In this document: positions 11,801 through 24,800 of the stretch, piece after piece
Layout: each line of letters starts with the position of its first letter
How positions within the stretch are numbered: position 1 is the stretch's first letter
Source of the DNA: Drosophila miranda
Lineage: Eukaryota > Arthropoda > Insecta > Diptera > Drosophilidae
Assembly: GCF_003369915.1 (NCBI RefSeq)
Contig: NC_046675.1
Location: 1,426,001 to 1,490,000 of the forward strand
Length of the DNA: 64,000 bases
Direction of reading: 5' to 3'
The notes under the pieces: generated by a model
Databases searched by the model: none
What the model was told of the DNA's origin: nothing
What the model saw: the letters and a program-made list of their open reading frames with translations, nothing else
Made by a program: the position numbers and the translations under genes

Positions 11801-12892
11801 AAATTTATTAAAGTGTTGGAAACATTGACTGATCAAACGATCCTCAATTGAAAGTAATATTTAAGAAATACTTTCCCTAATTTAGATAGAAATGCACCTG
11901 CTATAAAGCCTTATCAAAGTATATAAGGGATCCACAAAAGTAACCCCTGGGAACCCATCGATCTTCTGATCGAACGAGCTCCTACCGCCGTCAATTATTA
12001 AGATATTCCATTCACTTGTGCTTACCCTTAAATCCTTAATGATCTTATCGACTCCTCATTAGCGCTATGCCCTCAACCCTTAAGCCCCATTCAGACACCG
12101 AATCACCACCTCCCCCGACAAATACAGCTGCAACAAGTGGCAGGTCTCTAACGATCCCGAGAGTCCCAGTCGCAGAGCGCTGTCCACCCCCGACCCGATC
12201 CGATCCGAACCGATGTCGAGGTGTCATAAATCCACATGTGGCTGTAAAGTGTTACTAATTTCTGTTTCTGTTTCCATTTCGATTTATGTTCATGTATCTC
12301 TCGGCTCTTCGCTGTGCGACAGTCGCGTCAACCGATCCCCCGAGCGTCCCAGTTCCAACCCCATCCCCATCCCCATCCCCACGATCTTCGATCCCGCTCC
12401 GGGGACGGGGACGGGTCCGCCTAATTTCACATGAACATGTTAATGTTTACACGCGTACCGCGATTTTTATGTTCGCCCCCGCCGCGTATCGTCAGCGGCA
12501 GTCCAGTCCCTCCATCCTCCAACCTCCACCCTCCGCCCATTTAACGATCCAACCAACCAACCAACCACCGTCTTTAGCTTATCTGAACGATCCGACGGCG
12601 TTTGCCGAGCTCGTCTTGGGGGCCGCCACTCGGGCCGAGCTCCAGCTCCGGACCCCAAAGATCAGTCGCAGTTTGCTCGTCAGCCGCGTCGTGTCTCGTA
12701 CTGGCACTGTATCGTTTCGTATCGTATCGTCTCAAGATCTGTGTGGGTGAAAAAAAAACAAAAAAAAAAAAACAAAACAGCGGACGATCAGCTCTGTGTG
12801 TCGCGATCTAAGTGTGTTTATGAGTTTATGTCGCCACTTGCCGTCGGTGGTTGAATATACGTAGATCTGAAGTAATTTCTTTCGGTGTGGAG
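8801..12892. other. dco-Sox100B intergenic region and Sox100B leader
   Basis: No coding gene is seen. It contains the MITE at 10564-10910, a (GA)n run near 9515-9535, GATACA triplets at 11311-11330, a CCCCAT repeat near 12360-12378 and A-rich runs at 12750-12775. The last several hundred bases should include the Sox100B promoter and 5' UTR. An Inr-like TCAGTC at 12662 is one candidate start, but the evidence is weak. Confidence 0.5.
10564..10910. mobile_element. MITE with 12-bp terminal inverted repeats
   Basis: TAGAGATGGGCA at 10564-10575 and its exact reverse complement TGCCCATCTCTA at 10899-10910 bound a 347-bp AT-rich segment with no coding capacity. Beyond the perfect 12 bp the two ends stay loosely similar (CGTGA and TGATCT words), as in a longer decayed terminal repeat. 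The size and structure fit a non-autonomous hAT-like MITE, since hAT ends often begin with a TAGAG/CAGAG-type word. I cannot see a clean 8-bp target duplication, so the insertion is probably old. Confidence 0.55.
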
Positions 12893-15800
12893 ATGAGCGA
12901 AAGTCCCGACTTGAACGGCGCCAAGGATCGGGCCAAGCCCGTGGAGACCCTGGTTCTGGCCAATTATGCTTTGAAGGCAGAGCAGAAGCGTGCCGCCGGG
13001 CAGGGCGGCCGCAAGGAGGACGAGCGCATCACCAGCGCTGTCATGAAGGTCCTCGAGGGCTACGATTGGAACCTGGTACAGGCCTCAGCCAAGTAAGTGG
13101 TCGAAAAAAAGGGAACAATCGATCAAAGAAGGGTGAAACGGAGCTCATAAATCCATTAAAGAAGTGTTTCAGGAAGTGTTGAAGAATATTATATTCGGTT
13201 CTACAAATTAGGGGCACCCCTATTAGGGGCTCCAAGTCCATTCATTCTCAACATTTTGAGGAACTCATGGCTCCGTACATCGGATGAGGATCTATCTGAA
13301 ATTAGAACTCCTGATCGTACTGATCTTGGTTCTCGAAGTAGTCCAGAAACGCGAAGTTTTTGGGTGTGATCCTTACAGACAATCTCAGTATTTCCAGGGA
13401 CACCTACACCTAATTTGGGGAGGTATAGACATCGTATAGACATCTGTGACAGGGATTGGGTGTGGGGAAGTTGCTTCTCGAATAAACAGTTCCCTATTTT
13501 CCGGCAATAACCCAGTTCCCTAAACAGCCGATCGGATCCTCAATGAACCTCTCCCGAGTACCCTTTGCAGAACCCATGAATGACTAAGCGTACGGCATAC
13601 GAGCAGATCTCTCACCTTTGGCGACTTGGCTGATTAACACAATTTCTAGAGACATATGGGTCTTCTTTTATTTAACTGGATAAACAAATGTTGGGCGAAC
13701 CGCAAAGAAAGAGAGGGAGTGAAAAATAAGGTAAGAGAGTGGGGAAAGGCGAACGAAACGATTGGGAATATGTCGGCATATGTAAATAGAATGAATTTAC
13801 ACATTCACACATATTGGACAAACCAACAAATGGATGAATATGTGTGGGGGGGAAACAAAAAATTGGCCAAAGGCACAAATAATAGGAATAGGAATAGGAA
13901 AAGGAAAAAGATACAAGATACAGAGACACAGAAATACAAGCTTCAATAAATGTGCGACAGCGTTGAAAGATGTTCGAAAACGTTGAAGAAAACGACGGAG
14001 ACAAATCAATTCAGGCATAAAAAGCGAATAAATATGTTTTTAGCGTAAAGATGCTAACTGCTAACAAGATGGGGGATGGGGGATGGGAAGCCGGGTGGGG
14101 GATGGGAATGGGTACCCAACCACAAACAGAACGTAAACCCAATCAACTGTACCGAACGGAACTGAAGACGGAGCAGAACCGTCTGACTGCCTGCCGTTGA
14201 CACTTGACAAAAGATGACTGGACTCTGGGGACTCTGGAGACTCGGGTCGTGAGAAAGCCGGTAGCAAAACCGCGGCCTGATCTCTGTGATCCTTGGCAGT
14301 CAGATCTTGTTTAGTTCCTCCACAAATCTTCGTCTTCGTCCTCTGGTGTTTGTCCAGCAATTAGCAAAGTTTCTGGGACTGGCTGCTTCCTCCTTCTGGT
14401 CTTCAGTGATACCCTTTCGGAGAGTATTACCAAATGAAGATGACCAACGCCCATGGATTTTACTTTGTCTTTGAAACTACTTTAATGAGCAGCGGACTCA
14501 TTGTCGGTAAAAATATTATGCGAGTATTCGGCAATCAATATAGCGATTTCCTTCTATTAGTCTTTCTGTTTCTTTGGATACTAGTTTGGAGGTTAACAGA
14601 CAGGTAGTGCCTGAATCCGTTGCACAGATCCTAGGAACTGCCAAGATGTCATAGAAACAATCGGTCGATGGATTTATGTGAATGCAATTTCAAAAATAAT
14701 CTCTTTAAAAGTCTCTCTTGCTAACGATAGTAACGATAGATCTTCAAGGGTATCTGTTTCTTCGGCTCCCAAAGCCCAGGTCTTTGTTTCGTGTCTGGGT
14801 TTGTCAGTTGTTGCCTCGTCGCTTCTTTGTTCTCGTGTTGCTGTTTCTTATCAGGCGATGGGGCCGTAGCGCCCCATGGGGGCCTCTCTGATGGCCAGAG
14901 ACAAACATCCTTGGGGCGAGCATGTATTCTGCTCAACCCCCCTCAAAGGGGGCGAATGGGAGCTGGCCCCTCAGTGGAAAATGCGCAGAAAGCGCTGTCA
15001 AGAGCACGTGTGTGTTTGCACAAGGATACGTTTATGGGCGCCATTGCCCTGCCTCTATCTATCCACAGTTGTGTTCTACTACAGTTCCACATAGCCCAAC
15101 CCCCTGGCAGCCGCCTTTCTGCCCCCCTTGTGCCACCCCATAGTCACACTAGAAATTGTTTACCTTGCGCTTTATGAGCCTTGTTTATTTCCACTTAAAA
15201 TCGCTTAAATGCACATCGCCATGTCCCTCCTCCTACTCCTCCTCTATCTCTCACCTTACCGAATTCTCAACCGAATTCCCCTGTCACCTGGATCTGGATT
15301 AAATCTTGTAATTTCTAAAGAATGCTGCAAATGGAAGGAATTTAATTGCTTCACCCTTTTTGAGGGCGCAGATGATTTAAGATTCCTTTTGAAATCAAAA
15401 AAGGGAGGGTGGATGGAAGGATTATACCTTATCGGTGGGACACTACAGATCTGGGTTTAAGTTGGATAAGTTTTAAACATTTCTTTGAAGACCAGAATCA
15501 GAAACGGAATAGAAAAATGAGCCTTGAATGTTTTAATTATTCGAATATTAAAAAATATATTCACGAAGTTTTTAGAAACTAATAAATTCCTCGACTCATC
15601 AGAAGAGCTTCCCCTTTAAGTGTCATAATTTCTTGGAACTCTTGTCAAACTTAAAAATACATTTGCATAACAAAAGCCAAATAAGCGCCATAAAGTAGTC
15701 TCTCCGAAAAAGAAGTGTTTATAGAACACGTTTAAAAATGATTTTTGCTGGATTTTCTTGAAGTATTTTCGACTCTTTAACACCCCTCTTTGCCGCCAAC

Positions 15801-18800
15801 ATCTCATCAATTATATGTGGGATTCCTACACCAACATTCCACCTTAAATTAGAAGAGATTTCCCTCACTCGCTGCGCCTCTCCATCCATCAATCCATCAG
15901 TCCATCAACCAAGTTCCCCGAATGAAGCGCATAGCAAGTGTCGCCTAAGGCTGAAAATGTGGTTTCTTTTTGCTAATTTTTTATGGCCCCCTCACTCTCT
16001 GGTGGGGTGGCGAAACCACAAGAGGCATATCAAAATTTATATTTTTGTTTGATTTGGTTAAATGAATTTCGGGTGAATCACTTTCGGGAACGGATCGGAT
16101 CGGAACGGGACCCAAAGAAATAGGAATAACAAAATTCCGACCAGCCACTTGAGCAGTCCCGCACATACCTATAGATACAGATACAGATACAGACATAGTT
16201 ATAGGAGGGTTTGTTATTAAATAATACATATGTGTGCAAGTCACCCCATACTTTCCCGAGGGTAGCTCCATGTTGCTTGTTGGAGCAGCCCCTTCCTGCC
16301 AACAGCTTTGGTGTCTTATGCGTCGCACTCTATTTGCTCGACGATAAGATATGGATACGCAGGAGGAACCGCGACTCCGTGTAGGACTCTGGCGAAGCTA
16401 TAAATATTTTATTGCTTATCTGGGTGTTCGGCCCCAAGGTGTTATCACACCCCACTACCACCAGGTGGGGAGCACGGCCCGGCCCGGCCCAGTTCCAGCT
16501 CTGATATCATGGAGAGCCTCTACATAGTTATTTCTGGGGTGGTGTTCTTTCTCGGTTATGCGGCGACGAGTCAATTTACATGGACCCCAACAAGTCTTCT
16601 CGGCCAGCCTAAACCAACACTCTCGTACACCCCATGCGTGGGCGGAGGGGGACTAGGGAGCTTCAGTAGAGCACAGAGAAGGGTCTGACCACGTGACTCC
16701 CTTCAGTGCGGTTAATAGTGGGAGAACCAGACGAAGTGGGGCACAGTGGGACCACCAAGAGAAAACTGATCGATTTCTATCGGATCTATGGCTAGTGGCA
16801 TCTGAATCTAGTGATCAATCGATCATCTGAATAAGAGGCTAAAATGCTTGAACATGCCATAGATTTTGTTCCATAAATTGTTTGATTCCACAGTGGCATG
16901 TTCCATATGGTCCTAGCTGTTGCTGCTCCACCTCCTGTCCGGTCCAGCGAGACCTTCTCCTATCCCTTTCCAACGCCTATCCCTTCCCCAAAACCTTCTT
17001 TACGCCCCCAACCTATGGATGTATGTACCTTCCAGTGAGCGACCGGCAAAACTTTGTGCAGCAGCAGCAGTGGCAGCAACGAACTGAGATACACGTGCGG
17101 CTTACAAGACAAATATTGATTTTGTTGCTGTTGTTGTAGCTCTTGTAGCTGTGGCACAGTGTGTCCGTGTCGGTGTCGCTGCGGTGGCCATAACCGCAAA
17201 TGCCAGCCAAAAAGTTTTCAGCCTCCAGACGACGACGACTCCTCGCTTAGCATACTTCGGGGGCTGGTAATTTGTTCGCTGCAGGAATCTGCAGGACCTT
17301 CTCCTATCCTTCGAACCCCATTCGACCCAGGGGAGCATTCCCCCCCGAGGTGTTTTTATCATTTGGTAGCGTGTCCCCCCAGAGAGGCGGAGGCTGGGTG
17401 ATTTTATGACCAGGTGAACGCGACAATGGCCGAAAAGTTGGGCGAAAACCGCCATTCGAATGAGTCACGGCGAACCGTTGATGTTGTGCGATGTGAATAA
17501 ACGCCAGTTGGGGGATTGAAGGATTCGTCCGATAAACCAGCAAAAGGACTTCCCTCGTATAAATCCTGAAACTGTTTGGGGAGCAATCGGTGAAGGCTGG
17601 AGGGAAGCTTAAGGGGAACATCAAATGATGTTTGATGAGCTGAGTGAAGAGTGTGTTCATCATTTTATTATGCGGGTATTGGTACCAAGGGACGCATTCG
17701 GAAAAGGGAAACACGGTTTCAGAAGGTGTTATAAGACACAACACAGAAGGTTCTTGGTGTCATACAATTATTACTGATTGTAAATATTCAAAGTGCGTTC
17801 GATGGCCCTTACTGTCACTTTTCCCATCAACATTTTCCGCATAACCGAATAACCTTTAAAGCGTATCCGAACTTCTCACAGCTCTTTGCTCTCTCCTCTC
17901 TCCATTTTGTGAGTGTTTTGCAAAATATAGAACAACATTTTCGCATAAAAATTGAACGCATGTCTGATCCGGCCGTAAGCTTTTAGGCCAAGTACAGCTC
18001 CCTACAAATCCGTTCGATGTGCCGTTCGAAAAAGGGTTCAAAACAGTTCAGGGATTGATGTCCTCTCTCCCCCCGCCCGCCCCCATCGATGGTGCTGGGA
18101 GTCCTGTGGGCAGGAACACACACGAGATTATGGAGGACTAGCCGGATATCCATTCAGCGGTGCTGCCCGCCCAGGGCCAAATAGGTGTGGCAAAGGCGAA
18201 TATCCCATTTTTGCGAGATATCAAAATGCGCGAAGCTCTGTCTGTTACACTAGACTCCATGGGAACACATAACATTTGGCGGAACTTGATGGATACATGG
18301 AGATTTTTCATGAGTTTTATTTGCATTTTGGTGAATCATTCAAAGGTATTTGCACAGAGCATTTGTGAGTGGTCGCTTTCGCTACGGCATGACTCACTTG
18401 ACACATGGAAATGTAAGCAAAGGATTATAGTTTATTTTTGATGCATTTCCACTAATACTCTAATCCGATTTTCCCCCCACTGAACCCCAAATATTCATAT
18501 TGTTACAGAAGCTTTTTGTTGCAAAGTGTGATTGTTGGCCATGCGTTTGACTCAGGGCCACTCCATGACAATCATCAGATGTCAGGAACATACTCGCCTA
18601 GCTGGCTGACATCCTATACAGCATTGATTGTACGGGTAGTTGGCCCAATGAAGCGTCCGTCCACCCTTCCACCCATCCAGCCATCCACCCGCATATCTAC
18701 AAACAGGAAAAACAACAACGATGCAGGAGCTCCCGCCTGGCACTTAAACTGTCGCTCTTCATTGCCTGCTCTTCGTACATACGCCCCAAAGCATCTCATC

Positions 18801-21800
18801 CCAGGCATGTGGCAACGTTCACGCCTATCCAGATCCCGTGCTCCTCCCCGTTTCCAGGCGGTCAATGGGTGTCCTTTTTCGGCTCCCACTCCGCCCCCCT
18901 CCCCCACTGACACTTCGTTCAAGTGCGGCACAGTCGCTGTAAAAATAAATTGACTTGGAAATTGAAAAAAAGAGAAGAGCCAGCGCCAAATGAAATGATA
19001 ACAGAGAATGGTCCCTGGATGAAGTGGGCCAAGAGTCGGCTTAAATGGAAAGCGAAAGCTTAAAAGCAATGTGGGCTCCGAAGGGTTTCCTCTTCCGCCA
19101 CTCCAGTCCAGTCCAGTCCAGTCCATCCCTAACCTAACCCAAGCCGAAAACCCCAGATGATTATCTGCTTCCCAGAACTGTTTCAAAGTCAATGCCAAAC
19201 GGCAAACAGCCGCACACAAAAGCTGAGCAAACTCAGATGCAACTCTCACGGTAGCAGGCCTTATCGCCTTATCGGTGGGGACTCTGACTCTGACTCCGAC
19301 TCTGCCCCAGTGTTTGACCACCTTTTCGGACTAACTTTTTTGTGAAGCAAGACCGCAAAGCAAACAGCCAGACAGCCAGCCAGCCAGCCAGCCAGTCTCC
19401 GAGCAACTGCATCCGTTGGATGCATTTCAATGTGCCTCAAATTTGTGTTTGGACAAAAGTGTCGTAAAAGAAGAAACGACGGAAAGCGACGGAGTGCGTG
19501 GGAAAATGTGGGGCCTGCCTAAGCAAACAAGCTGCTGTGGCGGCGCTGCAGCGGCTGCAATTTGTTTACACGCACTGTATCTGCTAGATACATTTCATAT
19601 TTGTGAACTTGTGAAAATCGCTGAGACGTCTCCCGCCTCCCTCCTTACGCCTCCACCTCTGACGCTAATTAGGCGCATTTGTCCTCACATTGACATGCGC
19701 TTACAAATTGGAAACGAAAATGGGCATGAAGATTTTCGTGGGGCTCTGTTAAAGCTGTAAATATTTGGACACTATGCGGGTATTACCCCCTAGCCCCCTC
19801 TACTTATTCCAATTTAATAACAAAACCCACTAATGGTCCATGGCTGATAAAGAGATGCGCCACAAAAGCCAAAGTACTCGTATCTCTGGCATATGCAAAA
19901 ACAAAAAGAAAGAAAAGATACTCGTAATGCAAGAAAAAGCGAAACGAAACGAAAATTCCTTGCGGTCTCTGCCCATTTCTCATATTTTGCTCGCAAGCCA
20001 ATGGCCACTTGAAGATATCACTTAATGAGATTTGCGCATCTCCGAATGCAACAACAGGCGGAGAAAACGGGCCAGGAAGGGTCTCATTTTTCGAAGACGA
20101 AGCCTGAGATACTCTCGATTGGCCTTTGTTTGTACTGTGGCTTGGGTTTCAGGCAGTGCAAGCACCGTGTCCGAGTCGCAAGTACCCTCACCGGCAAGTG
20201 TATTTTAATGAAGACGTGCTTGAGTTGCCAAGTGCCTGTGGGGGATGCTGCCATTCCTCATGAGGCGCACTGCAGCATCTCCCAGTACAGCTAAACGAAC
20301 ATCACTTGATTCTGATTAGCGTGCTGTCAAGCGTGAGAGTTGCATCCACAAACAACACACAGATGCACAGATACATAGATACACAGATACAATGGCGATG
20401 GGATCGCGACGCCGACGATACCAACGGCAGATAAGCAGAGCCTCGGGCCGACAATCCTCCCCAAGCCTGGCCGCCCGGCGCGTTTTTAATCGCTTAATAA
20501 GCTTGGGCTCAGCCAAACCCATAATTAAGACCAGGCAGGAAGACCAGGGGGTAAGGAACGCAGGTCTTTAAAATAGGGAGAGACTTAGAAGAGCTTTGCA
20601 CCACGAAAACCACTGAAACCTCAGCCAAAGGATTCATTCATTGTTTCAACCTTAAACAGAGAGTTTTTCTCTTCACCTTCATGTCTTTAATGCATTCGCT
20701 TATTTGAATAATACAGTTTCAAGTTCATTAATTTTCAAAATCGGATCGGTATGACCTCATGTTAAATATACTGCCAGGAATCCAATCAAATTTATTTGAT
20801 TTTTCATTCACGAAAGTGTGCCATAGATTTTCACGAGAGCCCGGTTAACGCCATTGGCCATCCAATTGGTTTCCACCATATAGTCGCCCTCGGGAAAGCT
20901 CAATACTTTCGTAATTTTGTGATTTACAAAGTCGGCAGTGAGCCTGTCCACTATAACATTGTGCTGGATTCGTGAAGAGTTTCAAAGATCAACAAAATCC
21001 AGAAGATTGGAATCATTTACTTACATCGTAGGGGCAAGAGTGGTCCAGATTCGATTGAGTGATGAAGAAGCTGTAAAAGTAATTAAAAATGGGCTTCGAT
21101 TTGGGATTTTTGAGGAATTTGCAGGCATCCACAGTGATGTTGTACAGAAATGGCATATAGCCATTGAATCGCTTCAGCAACGAAACATTTACCTACAACC
21201 ACAGAAGGATTTTTATGCAAGGAAGAAAAAGTCTCAAGCCTTTTGGCTTCTACACTTACTTTGATTTCCGAAACAGGTTTTTTGTATAGGCTAACTTTCA
21301 GGGATAAATATTTGTAGCTCCGATTCACCGACTTTAAAAAGCAGTTTTCAATGCCGCTGAAGTCATCGTCCAAAGAATTGCACTGGATGTTTGTGAACTC
21401 GAACTTGGAGGTGATCTGGAAAATGGTAGCATTATAAATCTGTACTAAGGATGTAGTTAGGGTGCCGCATACCTTCAAGATCAATAACAGCATCACAACG
21501 AGCTGAACGAGAACGTTCAGTCGAAAGCACATCGTAGCACTCTCATGGACCAAATAGAACTGTGACTAATTTTAGGTCCAGCTTGTACATTTATATGAAT
21601 AGCTTATTAATCGCAAAATAATGAAAGCATTTAACAAATGGAAGCCAAAAAAAAAAACAGTTTTGTAGTTGCGGATAGCTTATAAAATTACATTCAATTC
21701 GCATTCACTTTCAGTAAATACCATTTAGATGATCATCTCTTAATACCACGTTTAATAGTTTATAGCAATTTGAAGTATGCTTTGAGAGAGTTCAACAGAG

Positions 21801-24800
21801 CATAAAACCCCTCAGGAGTCTCTTATATTTTGCATACATTTATACGATGTAGGAAACTTTGTCGAAACAAAAATCAACCTGCATGTTGCATGCAAGTATG
21901 GATCCAATAGAGAATGGAGCACATTTCTCTTTCTGCATGCGTATATTGTTTTATATTTTATATTCAACCATTTTTGATTTATTTGCTTCGTTTTGAGTGC
22001 AGAGATTCGGCACACACACACCCGAGAACACCCGAGAACACCTGAGAACACCTGTTTATTGATTTGCTTTGATTGAAAACGGTGTGGATGGTGCGTCTTG
22101 TATTTTTTTTATGCTGAGTTGAGTTTTTTGTGGCTGGCATAGGATGCAGTCAGGCATATCAAATAAACTTCCACGGAGAGTGGGAGAGGGGAGGCATTAA
22201 CACATCCATAGGATACACCCACAGATACACACACACACAGACAAAGAGGGACGGAGGGACAGAGTTACTGGCAACTCAATTGAAAGATTTACCAAACAAA
22301 TCTGTTGCCCTGATCATGTTTACTTAGGATAAATAATTCAATATATGTATGTGCATGGCTCTCTGGCCCTGGAGGAGATGAAATCTCCGGCATTGTACTA
22401 TGAACAGCCTCCTAATACCATCCCATCCGAACAGCCCGCCCCTTGCCCCGCCTATCTCTTTGATTGAATCTGGGTGTCCTCTCAATTGTAGTCGTTGGTG
22501 CTACAACATGCTAAATAAAAATGAATCTATACTTCTGAATAAAGACAATGTGTGGGAGGGGGATACACATACGTATACTACACCCGTGATGGAGAGAGAG
22601 AGACATCCATTAGGATAGGGGGAGTATCCTACGAGTATAGAAATTTGTGTTTGTGTGTGTGCTCGTATGTATGGCACATTGTGGCCAAGAAGTTATCATA
22701 CGCCTCGTCAGTTTTATTTGAATGAGTTTGGATCGTTTGTAAAAGGACTGGGACTGAGGCCTAGAGAAGCAAAACATTCCGCAAGACATGTAGGGAATCA
22801 GAGTATACTATCTTTTAGCCCCTGTTCGTAACACAATAGAATAAATATAAGAAAGATCCAAGTAACAGGTATTTCAAAGTCGACTATCTCTGCCCCTCGA
22901 TGCTGTGTCAAGCCTTTGGGCAAATACTCAAACAATTCAAATTAAATTTAGAGCAAAAAAAATCGATTTTCAAACAGAAAATTGCAACTTGTTTGAAGAG
23001 TTCTCTTCTGCTCTCTTCTCTTCTCTTCGCTCTTGAATACAATGATTTTTGATGCTTTTCCCGGATTTTCGTGATTGCTTTTGTTTTCGTTTCACTGCCA
23101 CTTCCCGCTGCACTGCACAATCCTCAATCGCAAAAAGACGAAACTATATTTTGACTGAAATTTGAACTTTCATGGCCTCTGGCCTTGTCTTCTCTCTCGT
23201 TTTACTCCATTTCTCTACTTCTATTTCTCTACTGCTCCCTCACTCCTTTTTCTTTCCTTTCCCTATTTTATACGCTCTTTTTCGCCTAGCCCATGGGCAA
23301 GTAAAAGTTTTAATTGCAATTTTCAGTTTGACATTATTCGTTGTTGTCGTGGAAAAGTGTTTCGTTTCGTTGAAATTCTTTTTCCAATTAATGAAAACCT
23401 ATTTTGCTGGCCAGCAAGTCATTTCACTGCGCCACTGAGCCACCAGTGGGGAGCCACTTCTCTGATTTCTGATTTCTGTTTTTTGATTTCCTATTTCTGA
23501 TTTTTCTGAAACTCTTCCAGGGCGCCCACGGACCGCAAGAAGGAGCACATCAAACGTCCGATGAACGCGTTCATGGTCTGGGCCCAGGCAGCTCGTCGCG
23601 TCATGTCCAAGCAGTATCCGCATCTGCAGAACTCTGAGCTGAGCAAATCGCTGGGCAAGCTGTGGAAGTAAGTACATATACCCCGTGCGGAGATAGAAAT
23701 ATACAAGAGGGAGGGACCACGACCACTCGAGTCGAAAGGCAGGGCAGAGCATGAGAGAGGGCGAGAGCAGTGGCATGGGCACGTCTCCGACAGCGTAAAC
23801 GTTGGGGCATGAACCACTTGGAAAGTGTCTTTTATAAGCTCCACTTGTCGTCTCTCCGAGTGGCGGGCAAAGATGCAACTTGGAGGGGAAATAAAAGGTC
23901 GGAATAGTGGAGAATTGTTGGTTAAGGGCTCGGACGAGACAGGGAATTGCATTAGCAGACAGTTCTCCATGGCTGGCAGCCTGCTGGATGTTTCGTGTTG
24001 GAACCAGCTCTGAAAACGCAATTTGTATGAGCTGAAGCCGTACCCTACCTAATGAGCACACACTGTATCCTTTACCGCTCTGAAAACCAACACAATTTAA
24101 GGCTGCTCTCCTCCAGAGAGTATCCTATCTCTCATCTCTTGATTAATACAGAACTGTCAGGCCAAAGATTGCAGCAATCTGCGCCACAGCGGCGTCGCTT
24201 CCACACATATTGTTTGTAATAAAATATTGTTCGGTTCGAAATTAAAATTTCACAGTTCAGCGAGCGGGGCGACACAGGCGATAAGAAGTTGAATCTGCCG
24301 CTGGCCGATAAGAGGGGCAAAGCATCCGCCTCGGCTAATTGGGAATCGGGAACGGGGAGATGGGAGCTGGGAGCTGGGAACTGGGGACGGGGCTGGACCA
24401 ATTTGTAGACCAATAAATAATTCAAAATCGACTGCCACTGACACAGACTATTTGCCTTTCTGATTCGCAGAAATCTGAAGGATAGCGATAAGAAGCCGTT
24501 TATGGAATTCGCCGAGAAGCTGCGCATGACGCACAAACAGGAGCATCCCGACTACAAGTACCAGCCGCGTCGCAAGAAGGCAAGGGTCATGCCCCAGCAT
24601 CAGGGAGAAGGCATAGCCCCCACAGCCACAGCCGCAGCGTCCGGCGCTTCCCCGATGACAGTCGGGGCCAGGCAGCAGAGGAGCTCGAACTCTGGCGGGG
24701 TGTCCTCCAGTGGCCAGAGGCGCGCTCCGAAGGTAAACGGATCCAATCTGTGCTCCACAGCGGGGTCCAGCTCCAGTTCCAACTCCACCTCCACCTCCGC

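Larger units (their letters stand above)
13093..23520 (+). other. Sox100B: Sox100B intron 1 (10.4 kb)
   Basis: Bounded by GTAAGT at 13093 and TTCCAG at 23515-23520. Apart from the nested DUF1091 gene at 20.8-21.5 kb I see no supportable gene in it. It holds short-period arrays (19102-19125, 19373-19395, 22020-22053), GATACA runs near 16174-16194 and 20370-20390, and a 235-codon antisense open frame at 18614-19321 that I judge spurious. Its size suggests regulatory content for Sox100B. Confidence 0.85.

Noticed and set aside
18614..19321. 235-codon minus-strand frame inside Sox100B intron 1
   Set aside because: Long for chance, but its translation includes tandem-array products ([18 protein letters not shown]) and has no family, promoter or splice support.
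23399..24061. 220-codon and 176-codon minus-strand frames over the HMG-box exon
   Set aside because: They overlap Sox100B exon 2 and its flanking introns and show no domain or start context.
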